Source: Nitrospirota bacterium
GTDB taxonomy: Bacteria; Nitrospirota; Nitrospiria; Nitrospirales; Nitrospiraceae
Assembly (NCBI GenBank): GCA_028876065.1
Contig: JAGWTI010000001.1
Coordinates: 34,215-98,214, forward strand
Length of the DNA stretch: 64,000 nucleotides
Reading direction: 5' to 3'
Below are positions 25,054 through 33,390 of the stretch, piece after piece. The notes beneath the pieces were generated by a model. The model ran no database searches. It had not been told where the DNA came from and saw nothing but the letters and a program-made list of their open reading frames with translations. Each line of letters opens with the position of its first letter. The first letter of the stretch is position 1. A program made the translations under genes and the position numbers.

Positions 25054-26916
25054 ATGGCACTGTACGTTAATACCAACATCGCGAGCATCAATTCCCAACG
25101 GAACCTCGGCATTTCTGAAAATTCGTTGAACACAGCCTTGGAGCGACTTTCGTCCGGTCTGCGGATCAACCATGCCGCCGACGACGCGGCCGGCTTGGCC
25201 ATTTCGACCAAGCTCGACGCTCAGAGCGCCGGGTTGCAACAGGCGTCACGGAATGCCAACGACGCGATTTCGCTCGCGCAGGTGGCGGAAGGCTCCCTGA
25301 ATACTTCTCTGAACATTGTGCAGCGGTTGCGCGCACTGGCGGTCCAAGCGGCATCGGATTCCAATACGTCGTCCGATCGCGCCACGTTGAATCAGGAGGC
25401 CACGCAGTTGACGCAAGAATTGACGCGGTTGGCCAACGCCACACAGTTCAACGGCGGCAACTTGCTGGATGGCTCCTTTACAGGCAAGTTGTTCCAGGTC
25501 GGTTCCAACGCCAATCAGACCCTTTCCTTCTCCCTGGCCGACGCCCGGGCCACGGCTCTCGGAAAGTATACGTCCCAAAGTGTGACGATCGGGAGCGGTG
25601 CCGCTCAAGGGGTGGCGGGATCCGGGCAATTGACGGCCGGCGTGTTTACCGTCAACGGCACCAACGTGGCGGTAACGTCCGACAGCAGCGATCAGGTGTC
25701 CGTGCTGACGGTCGGCGGCAGCGCTGTGTCGATCGCTGGTACCGCGGGCGTCAATACGGCCAGTCTCGGCGACGTGGTCTCCGCAGCCAGCCTGACGGTG
25801 AACATCAACGGGGTGTCCATCGGCGTCAGCAAGCTGGCGGTCGGAAGCGTCGGTAGCTACACCAGCGTTGGGAGTTTGGCGACGGATATCGTCAGCGCCA
25901 TCAATGCGCAAAACATCACCAACGTGACGGCCCGCGTCGTGAATTCATCCTACGTCGTGCTCGAAGCAGCCAAGGGGACCAACCTGGCCATCACCGTTTC
26001 GGCCGGCGCAATCGGCGCGAGCGCAGTCAACGTGGCCGGCATTTTTGGACTCGCTGCCGGTTTCTTTGGGTCCGGCGCGACGGCCGTCACCACTTATAAC
26101 GGACAGTCTTCGGCCATCGCCAAGGCGGCTTCGGTCAACGCCGTCAGCTCAACGACGGGCGTCAATGCGGTGGTCACTTCCACCTCCGTGGCGTTCTCGA
26201 ATGCGGTGGGGGCAGGGTCGTTGAACTCCGGCGACTTGATCATCAACGGCACCAATATCGGCGCCGTGACCGTCACGGCCAACGATTCGTCGGGCGCATT
26301 GGTGGCGGCCATCAACGCCCAAACCGCTACGACCGGCGTGTCGGCGGCAGTGTCCAGCGGCAAGTTGACCTTGACGGCCACCGATGGACGGAACATCTCC
26401 ATCGAGGCGGCGTCGAACAACGCCAACGGCGTCAACGTGCAGACCACGATCCTGGGGAACAGCGGCAACCTGACGTTCACGGGAGTCGACGCGATCGCCC
26501 GAGGCGGTCTGACGCTCAATTCCACCAGCAACATTACGATCGGCGGGACCACGACGGACTTTGGGAGCCTCACCCCGACGACCTACGTGGCGACCGGTAA
26601 CCTGAGCACGTTGGATCTGACGACCCAAACCGGCGCGACCAACGCGATCACGCAGTTGGACTCGGCCATCAACTCGCTGAACTCGGCCCGGTCCACGATC
26701 GGCGCCGTGCAGAGTCGGTTGCAGAACGTGATCTCCGCGTTGGACACGGCGTCTCAGAACCAAACGGCGGCGTCTGCCCGAATCAAGGATGCAGACTTTG
26801 CGCTTGAAACGGCGAATTTCACGAAGGCGCAGATTCTGGTGCAGGCCGGTACGGCAATTACGGCCCAGGCGAACAGCAGTGCCAACGTGGCGCTGCAGCT
26901 CCTGTCAGGGAAGTAA
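25054..26916 (+). CDS. fliC: Flagellin
   Basis: The 620-residue filament protein has the conserved ends: N-terminal D0/D1 (ALYVNTNIASINSQRNL, LERLSSGLRINHAADDAAGLAIS) through about residue 170, and C-terminal D1/D0 (about 530-620, ending ANVALQLLSGK). The central 350 or so residues are Thr/Ser/Val/Asn-rich D2/D3 domains with flagellin hook-IN-like segments (LIINGTNIG, AINAQ). This surface-exposed region offers many Ser/Thr sites for the glycosyltransferase encoded just upstream. It is expressed from the sigma-28 promoter and is the only flagellin gene in the window. Confidence 0.96.
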   Translation: MALYVNTNIASINSQRNLGISENSLNTALERLSSGLRINHAADDAAGLAISTKLDAQSAGLQQASRNANDAISLAQVAEGSLNTSLNIVQRLRALAVQAASDSNTSSDRATLNQEATQLTQELTRLANATQFNGGNLLDGSFTGKLFQVGSNANQTLSFSLADARATALGKYTSQSVTIGSGAAQGVAGSGQLTAGVFTVNGTNVAVTSDSSDQVSVLTVGGSAVSIAGTAGVNTASLGDVVSAASLTVNINGVSIGVSKLAVGSVGSYTSVGSLATDIVSAINAQNITNVTARVVNSSYVVLEAAKGTNLAITVSAGAIGASAVNVAGIFGLAAGFFGSGATAVTTYNGQSSAIAKAASVNAVSSTTGVNAVVTSTSVAFSNAVGAGSLNSGDLIINGTNIGAVTVTANDSSGALVAAINAQTATTGVSAAVSSGKLTLTATDGRNISIEAASNNANGVNVQTTILGNSGNLTFTGVDAIARGGLTLNSTSNITIGGTTTDFGSLTPTTYVATGNLSTLDLTTQTGATNAITQLDSAINSLNSARSTIGAVQSRLQNVISALDTASQNQTAASARIKDADFALETANFTKAQILVQAGTAITAQANSSANVALQLLSGK

Positions 26917-26944
26917 CGAGCCGACCGTCGCTGAAGAGTAAGGA

Positions 26945-26978
26945 GAGAGGAGAGGGGGCTTAGGCGTCCTCTCCTCTC
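26945..26978 (+). terminator. Hairpin after flagellin
   Basis: An 11-base perfect stem, GAGAGGAGAGG at 26945-26955 with CCTCTCCTCTC at 26968-26978, closes a 12-base loop 28 bases after the flagellin stop. No T-run follows, so it may act as an mRNA-stabilising 3' end or a weak terminator, which would separate the highly expressed flagellin message from flaG-fliD-fliS. Confidence 0.6.
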
Positions 26979-27066
26979 CCACTCGACTCGACCGAGGCTA
27001 AAGGGTTCGTGGGTAGACTTTTGAAGTTAGAAATTTTCGACCAGTTATCATGTTTTAGGTACAGCC

Positions 27067-27399
27067 ATGGCCGGCAACATTTCCATTCTCGGAGGTCCTG
27101 CGGCCTTCGCAGTGCAGGCAGGCGAGGCTCTATCAGTCGGTCTTCCCGACCATATGGGCCCAGACGTTGCCTTGCCTGAGGCTTCTGGATCGGCCGCCAC
27201 AATGGTGCAGAGGGTTGCACCCGTCCCGGCGGCCAGCGACATCAGCTTTAGTATTGACGATGCGAGCGGTCAGATTATCTTTCAGGTCCACGATCCTTCG
27301 ACCGGAGCGATGATCAGGCAGGTGCCTTCGGAAGAACAGGTGGCGCTCGAGGCTCGCATCAGGCAACTGCTGGGCACACTGCTCGATCGAGCGGTATAG
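27067..27399 (+). CDS. flaG: FlaG family flagellar protein
   Basis: The 110-residue protein has the FlaG C-terminal domain: ISFSIDDASGQIIFQVHDPSTGAMIRQVPSEEQ (residues 59-91), the family signature. FlaG affects filament length in other bacteria. The N-terminal 55 residues are low-complexity, as usual. The preceding 60 bases are AT-rich compared with the surroundings and may hold its promoter, although I see no clear consensus. It lies between flagellin and fliD, its usual place. Confidence 0.88.
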   Translation: MAGNISILGGPAAFAVQAGEALSVGLPDHMGPDVALPEASGSAATMVQRVAPVPAASDISFSIDDASGQIIFQVHDPSTGAMIRQVPSEEQVALEARIRQLLGTLLDRAV

Positions 27400-27469
27400 A
27401 TGTCAGGCCGGTCAGGCGGTGGGCGGATAGGCTGTCTCACTGCGTCGGCCTTTGCGGAAAGGGAAGGTC

Positions 27470-29803
27470 ATGGCCACTACGACGGGGGTTTCGTCTGGAA
27501 CCGGGCTGGTCTCCGGTATTAACTATAGCTCGATCATCTCGGGCATCGTCGCCGCCGATCAACGACCGATTACCCTCTTGCAGCAACAAGAATCGAATCT
27601 GCAAAGCACCGAAACGGAGTTTTCCAAGCTCAGCCTGAATCTCTCCAATCTGAACGGAGCCGTCAGCGCGCTCTCCCAGGTCGGCACCTTCAACTCCAAC
27701 ACCGTCTCGGTCTCCAACTCCACTTCCGGCGCGTCGCTCTTGTCTGCCTCCGCGGACAGCACGGCGGTACCGGGTCTCTATCAGGTAAAGGTGAGTCAGT
27801 TGGCTCAGGCGAGCTCCATCGCGTCCCAAGGATTCGTGGACCAGACCACGACGGCCGTGTCCAGTTCCGGTGGGACCTTCACGTTTCGGATTGGAGCGGC
27901 GGGACAGGCCACCAGCGTGGCGGTCACCTCGACCATGACGTTGGCGCAGTTGCGGGATGCCATCAATGCGGCCAACGGCGGCGCGACGGCCTCGATCATC
28001 AGTACGGGATCCGCGTCCGCGCCCTATCGCTTGGTCCTGACCGCGAAGAAGCAGGGGGCGGCCAATTCCGTTACGGTCACAAGCAATCCGACGACGTTGG
28101 ATTTTGTCAACAAGAAGATCGGCGCGGCCTACGGGGCGACCACCAACAGTTTCACCGGCACCGTCAGCTCCAATGCCGGCAACAATTATACGGGGAGCAC
28201 CAACAAGTCCGTGCTGGTTCAAATCGTGTCGGGCGGCGCGGCCGGCACGGCCACGTACAAGTATTCCACGGACGGAGGGATTACCTATTTGGGAGCCAAC
28301 GGGGCTGCGTTCAACGGCTCCAACGGAATTGCCACGCAGTCCACTCTCACGAATTACCTGGATGGCTCGGCATCCGCCAACTCGACCAACGAGGGAGCGC
28401 AAATCGCTTTCGGCACCGGCACATTGGCGGCGGGCGACACCTTTTCCATCGATGAATTCAATCCGACCCTGCAATCGGCCCAGGACGCTGTCATTACGAC
28501 GGGCAATCAAACGCTGACCCAATCCAGCAATACCTTTACCGGAGCGATTCAGGGGGTGACGCTGAATCTGCTGCAAGCCGATAGCAGCCAGACCGTCAAC
28601 GTGACGGTCGGGACGAATACCAGCAACATCACGGGGAAAGTGAACGACTTCGTTACGGCGTATAACCAAGTCATGAGCTATTTAAATGGTCAACTGTCGT
28701 ACGATCCGAAGGGAGGGCCGGCGCAGCCGCTCTTGGGCGAAGGGATCGCGATTCAGCTCAAGCAAAAGCTTCAGAGCCTGATTACGGATCGAGTGCCGGG
28801 CAGCAGCGCCGCCTTGACCGGCCTTGCAACCGTCGGGGTCACGTCGGATCCTATGAACGGACAATTAACCTTCGACTCCAGCAAGTTCGCCGCGGCCTTG
28901 AGCGCCAACGGCCTGACGAACGTGACCCGCCTTTTCGTCGGATTGGGGGCTCCCGACAACCCCGCCGTTCAGTATCTGAGCAAAACCGCCGATACACAAC
29001 AAGGGAGTTACGGCATTGTCGTCAGCACGGCACCGCAAAAAGCGACGGTCATCGGTGGCTCGGTGGTGCCGGCTGGCGGGATTGCAGCCGGCGAAACCGT
29101 GACCGTCAGTCTCTATTCCCATGCCACGCAAGCCGGGAATACACCGCTGGCCACCAGCGTCACGCTCGCGGCCGGGAGCAAAATCAGCGATATCGTGAAT
29201 GCACTGAACAGCGCTTTTACGACAAACGGGCTGGCCTTGAGCGCATCCAATAATGCCGGGAAGGTGCAGCTCACGTCGACCAACTATGGGGCCGATACCA
29301 AGATCGTGGCCATGTCGACCGCCGCAAACAACGGTAGCCAGTCCGGCATCGGGACGACCCCTCTGACTTCGTCCGGCGTGGATATTGCGGGGACCATCAA
29401 CGGTCATGTGGCGACGGGCTCCGGGGCGGTGCTGACCGGTGCTGCTGGTTTTCCTGAAAGCGGGTTGCAAGTCAGCGCTCCGGTTGCCGCGAGCGGCTTG
29501 TACGGGACCGTTACGATTTCGTCCGGCATCATGGACCAGATGACCAATGTGTTGGCCGCGGCAACTCAGAGCAACGGCAGCATCCAAACCCGCATTTCGG
29601 GGATCAACGATCAAATCACCCGGCTGCAAGGCCAGGTCGCTCAAAAACAAACCCAGTTGAATACGGAGCAAGCCACTTTGACGGCGCAGTTCAACCAGCT
29701 TGAGGTGACGCTCGGCCGGCTCAAGGCCCAGAGCGATTCGCTTACCCAAGGCGTCAATCAACTCTATGCCTTGGCGACAGCCATTGCCACTCATCCGGCA
29801 TAA
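27470..29803 (+). CDS. fliD: Flagellar filament cap protein (hook-associated protein 2)
   Basis: FliD caps the growing filament and directs flagellin folding. The 777-residue protein has the FliD N-terminal domain (GTGLVSGINYSSIISGIVAADQRPITLLQQQESNLQ), a large beta-rich middle, and the C-terminal domain with coiled coil (ISGINDQITRLQGQVAQKQTQL, then a tail rich in Gln and Leu). It is longer than most FliD proteins (400-650 residues) because of an expanded middle, in step with the large flagellin. I chose ATG 27470, preceded by AAGGGAAGG, over an upstream in-frame TTG. Confidence 0.93.
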   Translation: MATTTGVSSGTGLVSGINYSSIISGIVAADQRPITLLQQQESNLQSTETEFSKLSLNLSNLNGAVSALSQVGTFNSNTVSVSNSTSGASLLSASADSTAVPGLYQVKVSQLAQASSIASQGFVDQTTTAVSSSGGTFTFRIGAAGQATSVAVTSTMTLAQLRDAINAANGGATASIISTGSASAPYRLVLTAKKQGAANSVTVTSNPTTLDFVNKKIGAAYGATTNSFTGTVSSNAGNNYTGSTNKSVLVQIVSGGAAGTATYKYSTDGGITYLGANGAAFNGSNGIATQSTLTNYLDGSASANSTNEGAQIAFGTGTLAAGDTFSIDEFNPTLQSAQDAVITTGNQTLTQSSNTFTGAIQGVTLNLLQADSSQTVNVTVGTNTSNITGKVNDFVTAYNQVMSYLNGQLSYDPKGGPAQPLLGEGIAIQLKQKLQSLITDRVPGSSAALTGLATVGVTSDPMNGQLTFDSSKFAAALSANGLTNVTRLFVGLGAPDNPAVQYLSKTADTQQGSYGIVVSTAPQKATVIGGSVVPAGGIAAGETVTVSLYSHATQAGNTPLATSVTLAAGSKISDIVNALNSAFTTNGLALSASNNAGKVQLTSTNYGADTKIVAMSTAANNGSQSGIGTTPLTSSGVDIAGTINGHVATGSGAVLTGAAGFPESGLQVSAPVAASGLYGTVTISSGIMDQMTNVLAAATQSNGSIQTRISGINDQITRLQGQVAQKQTQLNTEQATLTAQFNQLEVTLGRLKAQSDSLTQGVNQLYALATAIATHPA

Positions 29804-29813
29804 AGGGGACTTC

Positions 29814-30227
29814 ATGGGAACGGCGTATCAGCAGGCCCAACTGTATAGCCAGACGCAGGTTCAGCACGACATTCGCGACAAGTCCCCGATCGAACTGGTT
29901 GTGCTGTATTACGACTCGGCGATCTTGAAGCTCAAAGTCGCCAAGGATCGCATGGAAAGAGGCGATCTCATCGGGAAAGGCGAAGCCCTATCTCGGGCGG
30001 TCGCTATCATTGCGGAGCTGCGCGCCGTGCTCGACAAGAAAAGTGGCGGCGACATCGCACGCAAGCTGGACGAACTCTATACCTACATGTTGGACCAACT
30101 GACATTGGCCAATTTTCAAAACGATGGGCAGCGAATCAACCGGGTTATTGAACTTATGGGTATGCTGCATGTGAGTTGGAAGACGGTGGCGCAGCAGCCG
30201 GCGGGTGCCGGGCAACCGGGACTTTAG
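29814..30227 (+). CDS. fliS: Flagellin export chaperone FliS
   Basis: The 137-residue helical protein has the FliS pattern: an N-terminal YQQAQLYSQTQV region, the SPIELVVLYYDSAILKLKVAKDRM helix near residue 30 and a C-terminal helix with ELMGMLHVSW. FliS binds the flagellin C-terminus in the cytoplasm and prevents early polymerisation. It starts 10 bases after fliD, so the two are probably co-transcribed. The Maf enzyme would need to act on flagellin before or while it is held by FliS. Confidence 0.9.
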   Translation: MGTAYQQAQLYSQTQVQHDIRDKSPIELVVLYYDSAILKLKVAKDRMERGDLIGKGEALSRAVAIIAELRAVLDKKSGGDIARKLDELYTYMLDQLTLANFQNDGQRINRVIELMGMLHVSWKTVAQQPAGAGQPGL

Positions 30228-30283
30228 CGGACCGAGCCGGCTTTGATGCCGGTCGTGCGGTGAAAGGGTAAGGGAGGCGCCTT

Positions 30284-30670
30284 ATGGACTACCAGCGGTT
30301 TCGGCAGCAATGTCGAGATTATATCGCCCTCATGGAGCAAGGGGAGGGGATGATTGCGCGGGGCGATGTTGATGCGATCGAGTCCATGGCGATGGATGCA
30401 GCGCATTTACTCGTGGATATGCGCGCGGCATGGAATGAATTGGAGCAGCAGGCGTATATGCCGGGGGCGGTGCTGGAGTCATCGTTGGCGGAACTTCGTT
30501 ACCTGATGCGCGAGGCGCTGTGTCGCGTGGAGAGAAATAAGGACAACGTTGCCGCCTGGAAGGCGCAGACGCAGGCATCGCTCTGCACCGCGCGGGCGGC
30601 TAGCGTCGCCATGGCCGGTTACGCCAGCGTGGCGCTCCGCCCCCGGAGTTCCGTCCATACTCGAGGGTAA
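30284..30670 (+). CDS. Small helical protein, possibly FliT-like
   Basis: The 128-residue protein is predicted all-helical up to about residue 110, with a long amphipathic segment (LEQQAYMPGAVLESSLAELRYLMREALCRVE). GGGAGG lies eight bases before the ATG. Its place directly after fliS, its size and its helical character fit FliT, the chaperone of FliD, but the sequence identity of FliT is too low for a firm call by eye. The last 20 residues look disordered. Confidence 0.55.
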   Translation: MDYQRFRQQCRDYIALMEQGEGMIARGDVDAIESMAMDAAHLLVDMRAAWNELEQQAYMPGAVLESSLAELRYLMREALCRVERNKDNVAAWKAQTQASLCTARAASVAMAGYASVALRPRSSVHTRG

Positions 30671-30716
30671 GGCGGGGAGCGGGGTCGGTTCACGCCGCTA
30701 TTCAAGGACGAAGCTC

Positions 30717-30920
30717 GTGAGTATCGAAAGCAGTGAGATTCATAATCTGGTCCGGACCTATCAGCGGGCGCTGAACCTGGACCAATCCGGTCCGTCCTCG
30801 TCCGAGGGGTCTGCCTCCGAGCGGGACGATCGGGTGTCGATTTCGCCTGAGGCGCGCAAGCTGCAACAAGGTCTCGGCAAGGTCTGCCAGAGCCATGGCA
30901 CGACCTCGTCTCGGCGATGA
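30717..30920 (+). CDS. FlgM-like small protein
   Basis: From GTG 30717 the 67-residue product carries EIHNLVRTYQRALN, a Ser-rich linker and RVSISPEARKLQQ. This two-part pattern is shared with short flagellar proteins annotated as FlgM-like, in which the xVSISPEAR element is typical. FlgM inhibits sigma-28 and is exported after hook completion; a sigma-28 promoter lies upstream of flagellin. The last 15 residues (CQSHGTTSSRR at the end) look unrelated, so the gene may be frameshifted or naturally short. The ribosome site is weak. Confidence 0.42.
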   Translation: MSIESSEIHNLVRTYQRALNLDQSGPSSSEGSASERDDRVSISPEARKLQQGLGKVCQSHGTTSSRR

Positions 30921-31100
30921 CCGACCGTCAGGGGATCGACTGGCCTGGCCGGTTCATGACGCCGAATAGGCGGCACCGCGCTCGGCAAATACTGCCTACG
31001 GGCGGATCGCTCCTGCCCTATCCCTCTTCCCGCGATCGAGTTTAGGCCCCCTGCGACGGGGTGCCGTCCCCATCTGCCCTCCATCCGGTTCTGCTGCAAC

Positions 31101-31116
31101 TGGCCCGCTCTTTGCT
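31101..31116 (+). promoter_or_regulatory. Candidate sigma-54 promoter of the diguanylate cyclase gene
   Basis: TGGCCCG, four bases, then TTGCT differs from the sigma-54 consensus TGGCACG-N4-TTGC(A/T) at one position and keeps both invariant GG and GC pairs at the right distance. The GTG of the cyclase gene is 92 bases downstream. The rest of 30921-31207 holds no gene that I can support. Confidence 0.45.
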
Positions 31117-31207
31117 TTCCCTTTCCGGCACAGGAAGAAGTTGCCGCGGCCGATGCCGCATCGTCGCGCAGTCGCCGTGGTTGTTGGAACGGAGACGGAG
31201 GTAGCCC

Positions 31208-32695
31208 GTGAACCTATACGATCCCCATCGGCCCCGGGTGTTGGTGATGAGTCCGACCACGTCGGTACGGCGGGCCTTCCAGGCTCGGGTGCAGGCCGCC
31301 GGTTATGATGTGTGGAGCGGGCCGGCCGGTCGCGCCTGCGACGTGGAAGCGGTGATCTGCCACCTCCCTGGATCGGGGCTGGGGGCGCTCGCGCTCCTGC
31401 AGGATCTCCGAGACGCCCATTCGGATGCCTGCTTGATCGTGGCGGGGCGGGACCACGGAGCCGAGCGTACGGCGGCCTTGTTGCGCGCCGGCGCCTTCGA
31501 TTATCTGGCCACCCCCGTGCCGGAGGGTCGGCTGGAAGAGGCGCTGCGCCAGGGGTTGACCGTCCGCCGCTCTTTCCTCCGCGTCCGGGAACTCTCCGAC
31601 AAGTTGCAAACCGCGAACGAGGAGCTGGCCCGGGAACGGGACGGCTTGCGCCACTGGAATCAAAATCTCGTCCTGGTCAACGATCTCAGCCAAAGTTTCG
31701 CCGGCACCTTGGATGCCGCGGAAATCGTGCAGATGGTCGGCCAGCGGCTGACCCGCATGCTCAATCTCGACCTGCTGGGCGTCGGCTGGTACGCGCCCCC
31801 GCGGGTGTGGGTCCATACCGACCCGGCGATCGACGCCGCCATTGCGCAACAAGCTCAAGCCGCCCTGCTCGCCGGCGGATCCGGTTCGGCCGGGCGGGTT
31901 CCGGAGGGGCCCGCGGCCGCCGAGCCCTCCGTCGGGGGGGCGGTGTTGGAAGTGCCGCTTCGAGTAGCGCAGGAACCGGTCGGCATCCTGCGTCTCCAGC
32001 GGGGATCGGGGGAGCCGTTCGAGCCGTATCAGGTGGAACTCGTCAAGGCCGTCACGACGCCGCTGGCGCTGGCCCTGCGGAACGCGGAGGCGCACCAGTT
32101 GGTCCAAAGCCAGGCGTTGACGGACGGGCTCACGAACTTGCTCAACCGGCGGGCCTTCTCGAACATCCTCGCGCGAGAGTTCCGCGAGGCCGAGCGGTAC
32201 CACACGCCGCTGTGCTTGATCATGATGGACGTGGATCATTTCAAATCCGTGAACGACCGGTTCGGGCACCCGGTCGGCGACCGGCTGCTTCGGGAAGTGG
32301 CCGGGTTGATCGGACAGGCCATCCGGACGGTGGATATCGCCACGCGCTATGGGGGCGAAGAGTTTGCGATCATTTTGCCGCGGACCGACGCGGCCCAGGC
32401 GCAGGTGTTGGCCAATCGTATCCGCGAGCTGTTGGCGCAACAGGTGTTTCTCGTGGAGGGCGCGCACCTCAGCCTGACCGTGAGCATGGGGATCGCCCAG
32501 ACGCCCGATCCGCAGATCGCCGCCGTGGACGATCTCGTGGCGGTGGCCGACGACGCGCTGTATCGGGCGAAGACGTACGGGCGGAACCGGGTTGAAATGA
32601 ACCAGTCCGTCCGGGAGCGGGCGGCGAAGACGAGGGAGGAACCCGTGTATCAGCGAGAAAAGGCCGGCGTCGGGAACGCCGGGATCAGGTGCTGA
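31208..32695 (+). CDS. Diguanylate cyclase with degenerate receiver and GAF domain
   Basis: The 495-residue protein has a receiver-like domain (1-120), a coiled coil (about 122-155), a GAF domain (about 160-300) and a GGDEF domain (about 305-465). The active-site motif is GGEEF in RYGGEEFAIILP. The inhibitory RxxD site is present as RTVD five residues before it, so product inhibition is expected. The receiver lacks a phospho-acceptor Asp: the expected strand reads VEAVICHLPGSG, so it is probably a phosphorylation-independent dimerisation or ligand domain. It makes c-di-GMP from GTP and sits one base before a PilZ gene. Confidence 0.92.
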   Translation: MNLYDPHRPRVLVMSPTTSVRRAFQARVQAAGYDVWSGPAGRACDVEAVICHLPGSGLGALALLQDLRDAHSDACLIVAGRDHGAERTAALLRAGAFDYLATPVPEGRLEEALRQGLTVRRSFLRVRELSDKLQTANEELARERDGLRHWNQNLVLVNDLSQSFAGTLDAAEIVQMVGQRLTRMLNLDLLGVGWYAPPRVWVHTDPAIDAAIAQQAQAALLAGGSGSAGRVPEGPAAAEPSVGGAVLEVPLRVAQEPVGILRLQRGSGEPFEPYQVELVKAVTTPLALALRNAEAHQLVQSQALTDGLTNLLNRRAFSNILAREFREAERYHTPLCLIMMDVDHFKSVNDRFGHPVGDRLLREVAGLIGQAIRTVDIATRYGGEEFAIILPRTDAAQAQVLANRIRELLAQQVFLVEGAHLSLTVSMGIAQTPDPQIAAVDDLVAVADDALYRAKTYGRNRVEMNQSVRERAAKTREEPVYQREKAGVGNAGIRC

Positions 32696-32696
32696 G

Positions 32697-33380
32697 ATGG
32701 CGCGTGCGGCATCCGCTGACGCGCCACGGCTGCGCGCAACCCAGCCGGCCGAGGACGACCGACGCGAACTGTTGCGGATCGACGATCGGTTGCTGATGGA
32801 ATACTGGCCGGTCGGCGAGCCGGCCGAGCCGGGAGAGAGCCGGACGCTGCCGCAGATGGACGAGTCCATCGCGGCGTTCATCGCCCGTCCGACATCCGAT
32901 CTGCTGGCCCGCGCCGCCGCCGGGGCGCCGGACCAGGCCGTCTCGGTCGAAGCCACGCTTGCGCCCTGGCTGATCAAGGTGGACTGGGCGCTGGAGCTGA
33001 TCCTGAAAACCCTGGCCCGTATGAGCCCGCAGGGGATGGTCATTCCCCAGCTCACCGAGGTCAACATCAGCGGCGGCGGGATTTCTTTCGAGGCGTCGCG
33101 CCGGTTCGAGCCGGGCGCGAAACTGGAGCTGCGGATCATCCTGCCGCCCTTCGTGCCCATTGCCACCGTGGCCGAAGTGGTGCGGGCGGTTCCGGCGCGG
33201 CGCAGCGATCCCGCGACGGGGGGCCGCGCCGGAGCCGGACGGTTTGCGATCGCGTCGCGCTTTACCACGATCAGCCCGGAGGGGCGGGAGCGGCTCATCC
33301 GCCACATCCTGCACCGGCAGGCGGAGCGGCTGCGCGCGCGCCACACGAATGCGGCCTATGACCGGAATGGGGGCGTGTAA
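32697..33380 (+). CDS. PilZ-domain c-di-GMP effector
   Basis: The 227-residue protein has the PilZ motifs split by a long insert: RRELLRID near residue 22 (Arg-xxx-Arg as RELLR) and NISGGGISFEA near residue 122, followed by the beta-barrel strand LELRIILPPF. The roughly 90-residue helical insert between the two motifs resembles PilZ proteins with extra N-terminal helices. The gene starts one base after the cyclase stop, so the cyclase and its receptor are made together. It could be a local effector on flagellar or chemotaxis functions. Confidence 0.8.
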   Translation: MARAASADAPRLRATQPAEDDRRELLRIDDRLLMEYWPVGEPAEPGESRTLPQMDESIAAFIARPTSDLLARAAAGAPDQAVSVEATLAPWLIKVDWALELILKTLARMSPQGMVIPQLTEVNISGGGISFEASRRFEPGAKLELRIILPPFVPIATVAEVVRAVPARRSDPATGGRAGAGRFAIASRFTTISPEGRERLIRHILHRQAERLRARHTNAAYDRNGGV

Positions 33381-33390
33381 CGGATGTGCG

